Assembly: GCA_001567275.1 (NCBI GenBank) | Contig: LNBX01000024.1 | Coordinates: 124,001-188,000, forward strand | DNA length: 64,000 bases | Reading direction: 5' to 3' | Source of the DNA: Bacteroidetes bacterium OLB10 | GTDB taxonomy: Bacteria; Bacteroidota; Bacteroidia; AKYH767-A; OLB10 | The notes under the pieces: generated by a model | Told to the model about the DNA's origin: nothing | Databases searched by the model: none | Seen by the model: only the letters and a program-made list of their open reading frames with translations | Made by a program: the position numbers and the translations under genes | Part shown: in pieces, positions 45,712-55,472 of the stretch | How positions within the stretch are numbered: position 1 is the stretch's first letter | Layout of the letters: every line of letters starts with the position of its first letter

Positions 45712-46526
45712 TTAAACAAGATAGAAAAAGGTAAAGACGAAAACCCATACCAAATCCACAAAGTGCCAGTATAAACCGGCTTTTTCAACTTGTTCATAAT
45801 GTCCTCTTCGCGTGTAAACTCCACCTAATACATTCAACAGAATAATGATGTTGATCACCACGCCACTGAAAACGTGAAAGCCGTGAAAACCTGTGATAAA
45901 GAAGAAGAAATTAGCAAACAATGGGGTGCTTCCATATTCGTTTTCTATCAGGTTGGCTCCTTTGATGTTTTTTACTGCAGATGCTTTTAATTTTTCAGCT
46001 TCGGCTCCTTCTATTACTGTTTTATGATGCTATGCCAGATAAATAATTTACCGGGTTCGTAAACATCAGTACGTGCAAAACGACCGTCAGCTAAGATATA
46101 GGTTCCTTCTTCAGAGCCTTTAATAAAGTGATACCACTCCCATGCCTGCGAACCGAGGAACATCAATCCTCCTACAATAGTAAGTCCAAGCCATGTAGCT
46201 ACACTTTTGTTATTCCGCTGATGACCTGCATCTACAGCAAGAACCATAGTTACTGAACTCATGATGAGAATAAAGGTCATAAGACCTACATAAGCTAAAG
46301 GAACATGTCCGTGAATAAATGGGAAATGCGTGAATACATCACCCGGTGCAGGCCATATATCGGTAAAGCGATGACGCATGGTACCATAAGCTACCAGAAG
46401 TGATGAAAATGTAAAAGCATCAGATACGAGGAAAAACCACATAAACATTTTTCCCCAGCTTATGTTGAATGGAGAAAAACCTCCGCTCCACATGGACTTT
46501 GGCTTTGCTTCAGTTGTTGTTGACAT
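45712..46526 (-). CDS. ctaE: Cytochrome c oxidase subunit III, frameshifted
   Basis: The first frame (170 residues from ATG 46526) covers the N-terminal helices up to KLFIWHSIIK and stops; the other frame supplies TVIEGAEAEKLKASAVKNIK and the C-terminal half (LFANFFFFITGFHGFHVFSG, GLYWHFVDLVWVFVFTFFYL). Adding one base to the four T at 46020-46023 restores 271 residues, consistent with Bacteroidota subunit III, which have a long loop here. It forms part of the proton-pumping oxidase. Since respiration would depend on it, a true null is doubtful; see the homopolymer finding. Confidence 0.88.
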
Positions 46527-46658
46527 ATTATATTAAGTAACTTGTATTATTAGAGGTTGCAAATATTTAATTTTTTTTTTCAATTCATCAATTTATTGTA
46601 AAATTTTAAGGTCTTACAGCAGCATTTTCATAGCTGAATGTAAGTACTATTATCATTA

Positions 46659-47237
46659 TCAGGCTATAAATGCAACGAATAAAAAGAGATATACCCACAA
46701 TAAATCAAGAAAATGCCAGAAAATAGCTCCGAGTTGCAATCCCAGGTAATTCTGTGGAGTATATTTTTCAAGAATTGCCTTGGTAGCAATGACTATCATA
46801 GCTATAATACCTCCGAACAGGTGAACGAGGTGCAATCCTGATAAAACATAAAGAAAAGACCCTGAAGGATTTCCTACAAAATAAATTCCGTTCTTTACCA
46901 ATATAGTCCATGCATAAAATTGCATAAACACAAAGGCAAGTCCTAATCCAAGCGTAACTAAAACGGCTGTCTTCACCATGTTCAACTTATTACGTTTCAC
47001 ATACATGAGAGCAAAATGCATGGTAAAACTGCTTATGATAAGAACAATGGTGCTGAGGGTAAACATTTTCGGTAAGGTAAATTCAACCCAGTTACCTTCG
47101 GCCTTGCGTACAACATAAGCACTGGTAAGACCTGCAAAAAGCATGACCATACTGGCCATTGCTACCCATAATAATATTTTAGCCGTAGGGATTCCTGTAT
47201 AATTATTTTCTTCGTGAGAAGGTGCTGTTGTATGCAT
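46659..47237 (-). CDS. Cytochrome c oxidase subunit III (second paralogue)
   Basis: A 192-residue protein with five hydrophobic segments, including LWVAMASMVMLFAGLTSAYV and GLHLVHLFGGIIAMIVIATK and the end LGAIFWHFLDLLWVYLFLF, the subunit III hallmark. Bacteroidota usually have two subunit III-like genes in tandem; this is the shorter one. It follows the heme O synthase gene with two bases between. A 132-base gap with an A/T-rich stretch separates it from the next subunit III gene. Confidence 0.88.
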   Translation of the reverse strand: MHTTAPSHEENNYTGIPTAKILLWVAMASMVMLFAGLTSAYVVRKAEGNWVEFTLPKMFTLSTIVLIISSFTMHFALMYVKRNKLNMVKTAVLVTLGLGLAFVFMQFYAWTILVKNGIYFVGNPSGSFLYVLSGLHLVHLFGGIIAMIVIATKAILEKYTPQNYLGLQLGAIFWHFLDLLWVYLFLFVAFIA

Positions 47238-47239
47238 GA

Positions 47240-48130
47240 TTAATGGATTTTATCTAAAACTAATGCAATCAATACTACGGGTAAATAAATAAACGAACCG
47301 AACATAAGTTTTTTGGCAGCTTCGTCAGTACAGTATTTGAGTAACCGAAAACTTTGAAAGAAGAATACTAAACCTGCCAGTGTTATAACTATGGCAGAAA
47401 TTTTTCCACCCATACCGGAATAATATGGAACTAAACCTAAGGGAATCAGTGTAAAAGTATAAATGGTTGTTTGGAGTGCAGATGCATTGTTTTTGCCACC
47501 TGCCGGTAATAACTGAAAACCTGCATTCTGATAATCATCATGCATAAGCCATGCAATAGCCCAGAAATGAGGAAACTGCCAAATAAACTGAATGGCAAAT
47601 AGTATCCAGCCTTCAAAGCTGAAAGTATTTGTGGCAGCAACCCAGCCAAGCAGGGTGGGTACAGCACCCGGAAATGCTCCTACAAAAACTGCAAAAGGCG
47701 TAACTCGTTTTAATGGGGTATATGCAAAAGCATAGCTAAGTAAACCGAATAATCCGAGCAGTCCGCTTTTTAAATTTAAAAAATAAGTGAGCAAAAAGAA
47801 TCCTGAAGCACCTGCAATGATACTCACAATCATGGCCTCAGTAATGGTCATCCTTCCATCAGGCAACGGCCGATTTTGGGTACGTTTCATTAGCTTGTCT
47901 GTCTTGCGTTCATAAATTTGATTGAGCGCATTTGACGAACCGGTTATCAGGAAGCCACCCAGTGCCAGCATCCAAAGTTTGGTATAATTAACCGATTCGG
48001 AACCGATAAGAAATGCCAGAACAGCAGAGATAACAACAAGAATAGTGAGGCGAAATTTGAAAAGTAAGCCATAGTCATAAATACGACTTAATGGTGAATT
48101 ATGACTCATAGTCATGGATAACTTTGACAT
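47240..48130 (-). CDS. ctaB: Protoheme IX farnesyltransferase (heme O synthase)
   Basis: A 296-residue UbiA-family membrane enzyme that adds a farnesyl tail to heme B to make heme O for the oxidase. The two Asp-rich sites are IYERKTDKLMKRTQNRPLP and WLMHDDYQNAGFQLLP. I prefer ATG 48130 (MSKLSMTMSH); the frame is open eight codons further from a TTG, but that overlaps a TATCTTTG -7 box (48152-48159, minus strand). It heads the leftward oxidase cluster. Subunit I and II genes are not in this window. Confidence 0.92.
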   Translation of the reverse strand: MSKLSMTMSHNSPLSRIYDYGLLFKFRLTILVVISAVLAFLIGSESVNYTKLWMLALGGFLITGSSNALNQIYERKTDKLMKRTQNRPLPDGRMTITEAMIVSIIAGASGFFLLTYFLNLKSGLLGLFGLLSYAFAYTPLKRVTPFAVFVGAFPGAVPTLLGWVAATNTFSFEGWILFAIQFIWQFPHFWAIAWLMHDDYQNAGFQLLPAGGKNNASALQTTIYTFTLIPLGLVPYYSGMGGKISAIVITLAGLVFFFQSFRLLKYCTDEAAKKLMFGSFIYLPVVLIALVLDKIH

Positions 48131-48190
48131 TGATTTAATAAAAAGAGCATGCAAAGATATGAAAACTGATAAAAGACACTCTTAAAATGA

Positions 48191-48219
48191 AAAAAGACGA
48201 AGCATAACTTCGTCTTTTT
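48191..48219 (-). terminator. Hairpin terminator after the 67-aa gene
   Basis: A 12-bp perfect stem (AAAAAGACGAAG 48191-48202, CTTCGTCTTTTT 48208-48219) with a five-base loop; with one bulged base it extends outward through ATG/CAT. The stem itself supplies a T run in either direction. It lies between the 67-aa gene and ctaB. Confidence 0.7.
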
Positions 48220-48247
48220 CATTTAATAAATTTCGTCAGTAATCAAT

Positions 48248-48451
48248 TTAATCTTTATCCTTTTCAACACGGTCAGCAAGATAATTTCGTGTTTTTCCCT
48301 TATTTACCCTTTGCTCATAAATAAGCCAATAGATACAACCAATTGCAATGATTATGATAAAAATAACATCCACCATCATTCCTACAGGTTTCATCAAATT
48401 GAAGATAAATTGAAAAATAGCTGCAATTCCGTTACAAATAGCGTTTATCAT
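48248..48451 (-). CDS. Small membrane protein, 67 aa, unknown
   Basis: A 67-residue protein with two hydrophobic segments (AICNGIAAIFQFIFNLM; MMVDVIFIIIIAIGCIYWLI) and a charged C-terminal tail (RVNKGKTRNYLADRVEKDKD). Codon use and the ATG start look genuine. I do not recognise the family. It has its own terminator, so it is probably a separate transcript from the oxidase cluster. Confidence 0.65.
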   Translation of the reverse strand: MINAICNGIAAIFQFIFNLMKPVGMMVDVIFIIIIAIGCIYWLIYEQRVNKGKTRNYLADRVEKDKD

Positions 48452-48528
48452 AAATCAGTAAATTTTGGGCAAAAATAATATTTTTAGAATACAGATATTC
48501 GCACCAACAAAATTTTAATATCTGGATT

Positions 48529-49518
48529 GTGATTATCCGCCTTTTTAAATCCATACAAACTCCGCCATTGTTTTTGATTCCGGTGCTTTCGTTGCTGGTT
48601 ATTTATATTGCATTCAGAACTAATACACTAAACCTGCTCCACGATACAAGTCATGGCCCCTTATATTCCCTGTTAATCAGTATTCCTGTGTGGCAGTCAG
48701 ATGGAAGTGTTATGGCTTTGGTTTTTATTTTGTTTACCTCACAAATTTATTTTTTTAATTATGTTGTCAACCGGTATGAAGTTTTATATAAAAAAAGCAA
48801 CATTCCGGCTATTGTTTATTTGATGCTTTATGCATGTGTTCCCGAGTTCTTAATGTTAAGCCCTTTCCTGATTTTAAATAGCCTGCTGCCGGTGCTTTTA
48901 TACAGTTTGTTCGGGATATATAAGTCTGAACGTCCGTTGGCTTTCGCTTTTGATACAGGTTTCATTATGTCACTGATGATATTGTTTTATATTCCATCCA
49001 TCATTTTAATACCGTTTCTTTTTACAGGCATTGCCATTTTAAGACCTTTTAACTCACGTGAATGGATAGCTGCTTTAGCAGGAATAGCTGTGCCATTTAT
49101 ATTATTGATAACTATTTTGATATTAATGGATAACCGCCAACTGATTTATCCGGCATTTAACAGCGACAAATGGATTCCGGTTCTGCAATTCAAAACAATA
49201 AATTTCAGGTATCTTATTACAGGAATAGTGATTGCGTTTATACTTGGTTTATCGGCTTTGAAACTCAGTGCTAATTATTACAAAAATATAATCAGAACCC
49301 GTAAGTATCAATTGTGTTTCATATTGCTTTTGTTGTTTTTAATCTTAATTATCACTTTGCCGTTACAACAAAGTGTTTCAAGATTTAATCTCTTAATTAT
49401 TCCTATTTCGTTATTTTTATCTTATTATTTTCTAACGATTAAAAAAAACTGGTGGTTTGAATTTCTTACTTTCTTAATTATAGGTTTAATTCTGCTCAAC
49501 AATCTCAGAATCAGTTGA
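48529..49518 (+). CDS. DUF6427-like multi-pass membrane protein
   Basis: A 329-residue, very hydrophobic protein with about eight to ten membrane segments, starting from GTG (MIIRLFKSIQTPPLFL). The beginning and the FTSQIYFFNYVVNRYEVLYK segment are as in Bacteroidota DUF6427 proteins, whose function is unknown. No hydrophilic domain or catalytic motif. It stands 77 bases from the divergent 67-aa gene and 94 bases before the next gene, in a region with a 14-bp perfect palindrome ATGATTATAATCAT (49554-49567). Confidence 0.75.
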   Translation: MIIRLFKSIQTPPLFLIPVLSLLVIYIAFRTNTLNLLHDTSHGPLYSLLISIPVWQSDGSVMALVFILFTSQIYFFNYVVNRYEVLYKKSNIPAIVYLMLYACVPEFLMLSPFLILNSLLPVLLYSLFGIYKSERPLAFAFDTGFIMSLMILFYIPSIILIPFLFTGIAILRPFNSREWIAALAGIAVPFILLITILILMDNRQLIYPAFNSDKWIPVLQFKTINFRYLITGIVIAFILGLSALKLSANYYKNIIRTRKYQLCFILLLLFLILIITLPLQQSVSRFNLLIIPISLFLSYYFLTIKKNWWFEFLTFLIIGLILLNNLRIS

Positions 49519-49612
49519 CAAAACCATATAAAAACTAATAAGATTTGCATTTTATGATTATAATCATTAATTCTGCACTCCAATACTTAAACAATTTAAT
49601 ACAGTAAATATA

Positions 49613-51448
49613 ATGATCAGAAAATTACAGCTAATACTTTTACTGATTGCAACGGTATCAATTGCTCAGGCACAGCATAATCGTGCAGGTAAAACACCAA
49701 ACAGCTTGGCTTTATCAAAAGGCACATTGAATTTTCCCGTTAAGGCAAATAATTCTTTTAAGGTGCAAATGTCGCCACCATTTTTTTCAGAAACGTTTGG
49801 TGGAGGTATTCCTGCCAGCTGGACAGTTACAGATAATTTAGGTGCCGGAGGGGTAATTTGGGAATATACAACTACCGGTGCTACATATCCTTACCCGTTT
49901 GATTATCAGTTAAGCCCAATAAACACTACTGCAAGCAACGGTTACGTCAAAGTAGATAGTGACTCAGCAATTGGCGAGCAGGTAAATACTTCATTAACCA
50001 CTCCTGCAATTAATTGTACAGGAAAATCGGTGGTACATCTTTCTTTTGCAGAGTATTTTGTGCAACTGGATGTAAGTACCGGAACTGTAGAAGTTAGCAA
50101 CAATGGCACAACCTGGACAGCAGTACATCATGCAGAGGCAGGATTAGCTCCGGATTCTGCTACAGCAAATCCCAATCTTGTTGATATAGATATCAGCAGT
50201 GTTGCAGCCAATCAGGCAACAGTTTATATTCGCTTTACTTATGTGGCCAACTGGGAATACTGGTGGTTTGTTGACGATGTAGCTTTATATGAACCATCTG
50301 CAATTGATCTGGCAGCTCAAACAGCTGAAAATTTAGGTGGTGCTTATACATCTGTTCCATTGTCACAGGTAGCTCCGGTAACAATGAAAGGTAAAGTGAA
50401 AAACACAGGAGTTAATTCCATAAGCGGTGCAACGGCTTTATTTGAAGTAATCAATACCGCAACATCAGGTGTTGTACATAATGAGACAGTGAATTTATCT
50501 GCCATTGCATCAGGAGCTACACAAAACATAGTTTCATCAACTACATTCAGCCCGGTGGCAACAGGTTCATATAAGTTACGAATGACTGTAAATGCAAGTG
50601 GAGATGGTAATGCTCTGAATGATGTGTCGGAATCAGTCATCAATTATGTTTGCAGTGATTCGGTTTATGCACGCGACAATGGTCAGTGGACAGGTTTTGT
50701 TGGAATAGGTGCAGGTCAGGGCGAAGATGGAATTGCAGGGAATAGTTTCAGAGTAAATTATAACGATGTACTTACTTCAGTAAGCATGTATCTGAGTGAT
50801 ACCAACGGAATTCCGGCTTCAGGCATTCCTGTTTACCTGACGATTCATCCTCAGGCTAACGATACAGTACACCCTGATAAAAATACAATTTTGGCAACTA
50901 CTGACACCATTACTCTGATGCCGGGACTTATTCAACCCGGAGGAGAATGGTTTACTTTTGATATTAGTGGTAGTGGCTTAGCAGTTACACCCGGTCTTTA
51001 TTTCATCGGATTTCATGAAGACTCTGCCATGCTTGCAGTTGGATATTCCAACCAAATTTATACTCCCGGATCAACGTGGTTTTATTTTAACAGTAACACA
51101 CTTCCCCAGTCAGTTGACGGATGGTCTCATCTGGAAGATGTAGGCTATCAGATTGCACCAATGATCCGTGCGAATTTCGGTACTACAGTGGGCATAGCAT
51201 CAGTTGAGAATAATAAACTTGAAGTTTATCCTAACCCTTCGGCAGGATTATTCAATTTTAGACTGACAGGAAATGAAATTAAACGGATTGAGGTATATAA
51301 TTATCAAGGGCAAATGATTAAGAAAATGCAAGTAAACGGAACTTCGGCTATTCTTGATTTAAGTTCTATGGCTGATGGAGTTTATCAGACGATTATTTAT
51401 AACCAAAACACAAGACAAAGGAAAGTTTTAATGAAATTCACGAAATAA
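49613..51448 (+). CDS. Secreted T9SS type A protein with jelly-roll-like domain
   Basis: A 611-residue secreted protein: signal peptide (VSIAQAQ), an N-terminal MAM/concanavalin-like region (FSETFGGGIPASWTVTD, then WWFVDDVALYEP at about 220), a CARDB-like middle (VKNTGVNSISGATALFEVIN) and a T9SS type A sorting domain (VENNKLEVYPNPSAGLFNF, then LSSMADGVYQTII). The first part resembles domains of gingipain-type peptidases and adhesins but no protease motif is present. Probably a surface or released binding protein. Confidence 0.82.
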   Translation: MIRKLQLILLLIATVSIAQAQHNRAGKTPNSLALSKGTLNFPVKANNSFKVQMSPPFFSETFGGGIPASWTVTDNLGAGGVIWEYTTTGATYPYPFDYQLSPINTTASNGYVKVDSDSAIGEQVNTSLTTPAINCTGKSVVHLSFAEYFVQLDVSTGTVEVSNNGTTWTAVHHAEAGLAPDSATANPNLVDIDISSVAANQATVYIRFTYVANWEYWWFVDDVALYEPSAIDLAAQTAENLGGAYTSVPLSQVAPVTMKGKVKNTGVNSISGATALFEVINTATSGVVHNETVNLSAIASGATQNIVSSTTFSPVATGSYKLRMTVNASGDGNALNDVSESVINYVCSDSVYARDNGQWTGFVGIGAGQGEDGIAGNSFRVNYNDVLTSVSMYLSDTNGIPASGIPVYLTIHPQANDTVHPDKNTILATTDTITLMPGLIQPGGEWFTFDISGSGLAVTPGLYFIGFHEDSAMLAVGYSNQIYTPGSTWFYFNSNTLPQSVDGWSHLEDVGYQIAPMIRANFGTTVGIASVENNKLEVYPNPSAGLFNFRLTGNEIKRIEVYNYQGQMIKKMQVNGTSAILDLSSMADGVYQTIIYNQNTRQRKVLMKFTK

Positions 51449-51521
51449 TATTTTGATTTATCAATAAAAACAGTAATATTGTAATCCATAATAATTTATT
51501 AATACTTAAATTCACAAAAAC

Positions 51522-53204
51522 ATGAAGAAGTTATCTTTAGCAGTAATGATTTTGTGTTGTGCAATGATGTCGAATGCACAGTTTACAGAAAACTGGAATG
51601 TTCGTTATCAGGCAACAGGGACTCAAAATTTTAGTAATGAAGGACGAAAAATAGCAGTAGATGCTATGGGCAATACTTTTGTTCTGGGCGATTTCAGTTC
51701 CGACCGTGATACTACAGGCACTTTGTTGCCAAGCGGTACACAGTACACAGTTCGCCTGCAGAAATATGATTATATGGGCACGCTTGTTTACTGGCGTAGC
51801 TACATTGTAAATGGCTTATTGGCTCAGCCCGGTGGTGAAAACGTTGCAAGTTTTGGTTTGGAACTGGATGCTTCCAATAATGTTTACATTGGATTTAATA
51901 CAGTGAATGCTTTAGGAAACAGAGATGTGGTCTTTAAGAAATTCAACAACTCACTTTCTTCTGAAGTATGGAGCAGAACTTATGCTACTCCTGCAAATGA
52001 ATACGGGGCCATGATGAAAGTAGCCACCAATGGTCAGATTACAGGTTTGATTAAAACTGTTGCAGGAGCAAATACAACATATTCTTTGGTACGTGCGACT
52101 AACTTTTCAATGACAGTGCTTAATTTTTATAGTTTCACAGCCAATACTGAAGTGATTAATTCTATTGCTATTACATCCAGACAAATTTATGCAACAGGAT
52201 ATTCATTGTCAGGCGGTGTTAAATCACTTCTTGTAGCTGCAATCAGCTCAGGTGGAAGTACTATTTGGAAACAATATTTTAATAATGGAACTCCATCCAG
52301 TGGTAATGATTTAGGAAACGATATTATGGTTGGTGTTAATGGCCGGTTATATGTTGCAGGTACTACCTATACCAATGCAACTAATGGAAATGATGCAGTA
52401 GCGTTGTCTTATCTGACAAATGGAACATTAAGCAATCTGCAAATAGTCAATCAGGGTACAACAGATAATGGTTGGCGAATAGTAAATGGCCCTGCAGCGT
52501 ATGTTTATCTGGTTTCTACAACAACTTCCAGTCTTACCGTACATAAGTTATTCGCATCAAATCTGCTGGTAAATTCTAAAGCTACTTACGTTCCTGTTCC
52601 TAATTCAAATTATACAGGAATTACGGATATGTCTGTTGCTGATGTAAGGGTTTCCAGCGGTGGAAATGCTTATGTAGCAGGCACTGTTACATGCTCATCT
52701 GTTGCAGGAACTTTTGGAGCATCTTTCTTATCTAAATTCGGATTAAATGGAGTTGTTTTCAAAAACATTGCAAATATGAAAGTATTAGGGTCCTTTACCG
52801 ACAGTTATAAAACCGCTGCAATAGCAATTAATCCTCTGAGAACAGATGTGGTGCTTCTTAAAAATGTGGCGAATACTTATACGAGTCATGCTGTTGAGAA
52901 AATGTGTGTGAACAGTCAGGATGCATCAATACCATTCAGAATGGCAGATGATAATCAGGTAGGTGAGCAAACAAATCTGATATTAAGTCCAAATCCGGCA
53001 ATAAACAATGTTACTATCAGTTGTAATCAACCGGTAAGTTCAGTGACATTGTATGACTTACTTGGTAAGCAGGCACTGATTCAGACCGGTGATGGTCAGA
53101 ATTCAATTAATCTTGAATTAAGCAATCTGAATAACGGAATTTATATCTGTAAAGTTATCTTTAAGGATGGCAGTTCAGAAAGCAGAAGATTAGTTGTACA
53201 ATAG
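51522..53204 (+). CDS. Secreted beta-propeller-like protein with T9SS type A sorting domain
   Basis: A 560-residue protein: signal peptide (MMSNAQ), a body of repeats of the SBBP type (AVDAMGNTFVLGDFSSDRD; ELDASNNVYIGFNTVNALGN; GVNGRLYVAGTTYTNATNGN) suggesting a beta propeller, and a type A sorting domain (LSPNPAINNVTISCNQPVSS, ending YICKVIFKDGSSESRRLVVQ). It follows the other T9SS protein after 73 bases and is closed by a strong terminator, so the two may share a transcript. Function unknown; probably exported to the surface. Confidence 0.84.
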   Translation: MKKLSLAVMILCCAMMSNAQFTENWNVRYQATGTQNFSNEGRKIAVDAMGNTFVLGDFSSDRDTTGTLLPSGTQYTVRLQKYDYMGTLVYWRSYIVNGLLAQPGGENVASFGLELDASNNVYIGFNTVNALGNRDVVFKKFNNSLSSEVWSRTYATPANEYGAMMKVATNGQITGLIKTVAGANTTYSLVRATNFSMTVLNFYSFTANTEVINSIAITSRQIYATGYSLSGGVKSLLVAAISSGGSTIWKQYFNNGTPSSGNDLGNDIMVGVNGRLYVAGTTYTNATNGNDAVALSYLTNGTLSNLQIVNQGTTDNGWRIVNGPAAYVYLVSTTTSSLTVHKLFASNLLVNSKATYVPVPNSNYTGITDMSVADVRVSSGGNAYVAGTVTCSSVAGTFGASFLSKFGLNGVVFKNIANMKVLGSFTDSYKTAAIAINPLRTDVVLLKNVANTYTSHAVEKMCVNSQDASIPFRMADDNQVGEQTNLILSPNPAINNVTISCNQPVSSVTLYDLLGKQALIQTGDGQNSINLELSNLNNGIYICKVIFKDGSSESRRLVVQ

Positions 53205-53220
53205 TTAATATTCAGCGATA

Positions 53221-53256
53221 ACAAAAACGGGGTTGAATTTTCAACCCCGTTTTTGT
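53221..53256. terminator. Bidirectional hairpin terminator
   Basis: A perfect 16-bp stem (53221-53236 with 53241-53256) and a four-base loop ATTT, GC-rich at the top (CGGGGTTGA) with T run on either strand. It lies between convergent T9SS and ispH genes and can stop both. Confidence 0.9.
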
Positions 53257-53283
53257 TTGAAATATGTTAATTGACTTGTAATG

Positions 53284-54174
53284 TCAGGCAACTTCAAATT
53301 TTTCTTCAATAGCTTTCTTCACATCTTTCATCAGCCAGAATGGAGTAGAAGTAGCACCACAAATTCCTACCGTGTTCACCTGATTAAACCATGTAGGGTC
53401 AAGTTCTTCAACAGTTGAAATGAAGTAGCTTTTGTCATTGGCTTCTTTGCAGGCAGCATATAATGCTTTGCCGTTGGATGATTTTTTACCTCCTACAAAT
53501 ACTATTACTTCGTGCTGCGATGCAAACTCACGCATCTGAGGTTCGCGGTTGCTTACCTGACGGCACAGAGTATCATTGGCCACAAAATCATTTTCTTCGA
53601 GTGAGCCTTTGGCTTTGATTATTCGCTCCTGAATCATCTGCTCCATTTTCTGAAATCCGAGCGTGCTTTTAGTAGTCTGAGAAAAAAAGTGTACCGGCTT
53701 GGTAAAGTCTATTTGTTCCAGGTCTTCTTCCGTTTTTACAACAATAGCTTTTCCTCCGGTTTGCCCTACCAGTCCATTCACTTCCGCATGTCCTTTTTCA
53801 CCATAAATGATTATCTGACCTTTTCCTTCTTCTATAATCTCATCAAAACTGTCATGCACACGATGCTGCAACTTCAGTACTACGGGACATGATGCATCTA
53901 TCAGTTCAATATTGTTTTTTATGGCTAATTCATAGGTAGAAGGAGGTTCGCCATGTGCTCTGATTAACACCTTACAGTCTTTCAGTTTACTCAAATCATC
54001 GTGATTGATAATCTTGAGACCCTTTGCTTTGAGTCTGTCCACTTCCATGTTGTTGTGAACGATGTCGCCAAGACAATATAACTCACCACTTCTTTCCAGT
54101 TCTTCTTCGGCATGCTGTATTGCATAAGTCACTCCAAAGCAAAAACCCGAACGGGCATGAATAGTTACCTGCAT
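53284..54174 (-). CDS. ispH: 4-hydroxy-3-methylbut-2-enyl diphosphate reductase
   Basis: A 296-residue cytosolic iron-sulfur enzyme that makes IPP and DMAPP in the last step of the MEP pathway. The three cluster Cys are in SGFCFGV, DASCPVV and NDTLCRQVSNR; the substrate-binding HGEPP and the TTKSTL segment are also seen. Length fits. A TAATTTTG -7-like box (54195-54202) precedes it. It is the third of three leftward genes (unknown, MBL hydrolase, ispH). Confidence 0.95.
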   Translation of the reverse strand: MQVTIHARSGFCFGVTYAIQHAEEELERSGELYCLGDIVHNNMEVDRLKAKGLKIINHDDLSKLKDCKVLIRAHGEPPSTYELAIKNNIELIDASCPVVLKLQHRVHDSFDEIIEEGKGQIIIYGEKGHAEVNGLVGQTGGKAIVVKTEEDLEQIDFTKPVHFFSQTTKSTLGFQKMEQMIQERIIKAKGSLEENDFVANDTLCRQVSNREPQMREFASQHEVIVFVGGKKSSNGKALYAACKEANDKSYFISTVEELDPTWFNQVNTVGICGATSTPFWLMKDVKKAIEEKFEVA

Positions 54175-54235
54175 GTAATAGTTTTAATTTTCGACAAAAT
54201 TACAGAGAAAAACACATAAAGTGGTAATAAGTTTG

Positions 54236-54999
54236 TCAGGATACTTCTATCTCCAATCCGTCATAAGCAAGAAAAACATTTTCAGGCAATTCTTTCTGTA
54301 CATCAGTGTGTTTGCCAAGCTGATGGCTGATATGCGTCAGATATGCCTTTGCGGGCTTTAATTCATCAACCAGCGACAGCGCTTCCTCCAGATTGAAATG
54401 CGATACGTGTTTCTCTCTCCTCAGCGCATTAATAACCATTACTTCACTTCCTCTGATTTTGTCCTTCTCTTTATCAGAAATGAAATTAGCATCTGTTATG
54501 TAAGTGAAATCATGAATTCGATAGGCCATCACCGGCAACTTATAATGCATTACTTCAATAGGAATAAACTTTAGGCCTTCAATGATAAAAGGATTTTCTT
54601 CAATGGTATGAAGGTTGATTTCAGGTACTCCCGGATATTTAAAATCATGAAAAACATAAGGAAATTCCCTCACCAGTGCTTCCTGCACTCTCAGTGTACA
54701 ATAAATATCAATTTTTTTTGCAACACATAGTTAAATGCACGTATGTCATCCATGCCCGCAACATGATCTTTGTGTTCGTGAGTAAAAATCAGAGCAGTCA
54801 GGTCATTGATTTTCGCTCTGAGCATCTGTTGCCTGAAATCGGGCCCTGAATCAATAACGAAACTATTGTTCCGATGTGAAATATGGATGGATGTGCGAAG
54901 ACGCTTGTCACGTTCATCAGTACTCAGGCATACAGGGCAGTTGCAGGCTATTACCGGAACGCCTTGTGATGTGCCCGTACCTAAGAACGTTATTTTCAA
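54236..54999 (-). CDS. PhnP-like metallo-beta-lactamase-fold hydrolase, frameshifted
   Basis: ATG 54999 opens the first frame (MKITFLGTGTSQGVPVIACN, two Cys pairs, THEHKDHVAG zinc site) which stops after 102 residues; the second frame gives RVQEALVREFPYVFHDFKYP through TYITDANF to THISHQLG. Adding one base to the eight T at 54712-54719 yields 254 residues, the length of the family. These enzymes hydrolyse cyclic phosphodiesters or act on similar esters, with two metals. The start overlaps the stop of the upstream 101-aa gene by four bases. Confidence 0.87.
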
Positions 55000-55301
55000 G
55001 ATAATTTATTAATCTTTTCGTTAAGGACAGATTCTGTTTCCTGTTCAGGTGATTGCATGGCAGCAAACAATTCCTGCCTTTGCATACTTATTTTTTGCTG
55101 TGATTCAAGAATGTTAATGATTTCGAGCAGCGCACTGCAACGTGTTTCCATTGCTGAAAACTTATTTACCATCACCAGTTTTTTTGACTCCAGCAGGCAA
55201 TAACCATTTTTAAAATTGCCTTTCTCGTAACGTACCTCAAATCCGTTTTCTTCCAGGTGTTCTTCTAACTTTTTGAGGTACTGTGTTGTAAATTTAGCCA
55301 T
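54996..55301 (-). CDS. Conserved hypothetical protein, 101 aa
   Basis: A 101-residue, charged protein (MAKFTTQYLKKLEEHLEENG; CLLESKKLVMVNKFSAMETR) predicted mixed alpha/beta then helical. I recognise no named domain; homologues are expected only in Bacteroidota (inference). It overlaps the MBL hydrolase start by ATGA, so the two are coupled. Divergent from the transhydrogenase operon. Confidence 0.75.
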   Translation of the reverse strand: MAKFTTQYLKKLEEHLEENGFEVRYEKGNFKNGYCLLESKKLVMVNKFSAMETRCSALLEIINILESQQKISMQRQELFAAMQSPEQETESVLNEKINKLS

Positions 55302-55472
55302 ATCGTTTTTAGAGGTTCTCTAATGTCAAAAATATCAACATGTATTATTTGTTTTTGTTTAAACCAAAATAATTTTCAACAAAGAAGATGGCACGTTTTA
55401 CCTTGCAGTTACGGCTAAAATTATTTTCTTTGCACCGCTTTTGTAAAAATTGTTAATCAAAAAATTAACTGT

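Noticed and set aside
45712-46526. Programmed -1 frameshifting in cytochrome oxidase subunit III
   Set aside because: The site ATA AAA C is not a good slippery heptamer (the P-site codon does not re-pair), no downstream pseudoknot was seen, and similar breaks occur in eight other genes.
54691-54999. Separate 102-aa zinc-binding protein
   Set aside because: It holds only the first half of an MBL-fold enzyme; the other half follows in a shifted frame directly after eight T.
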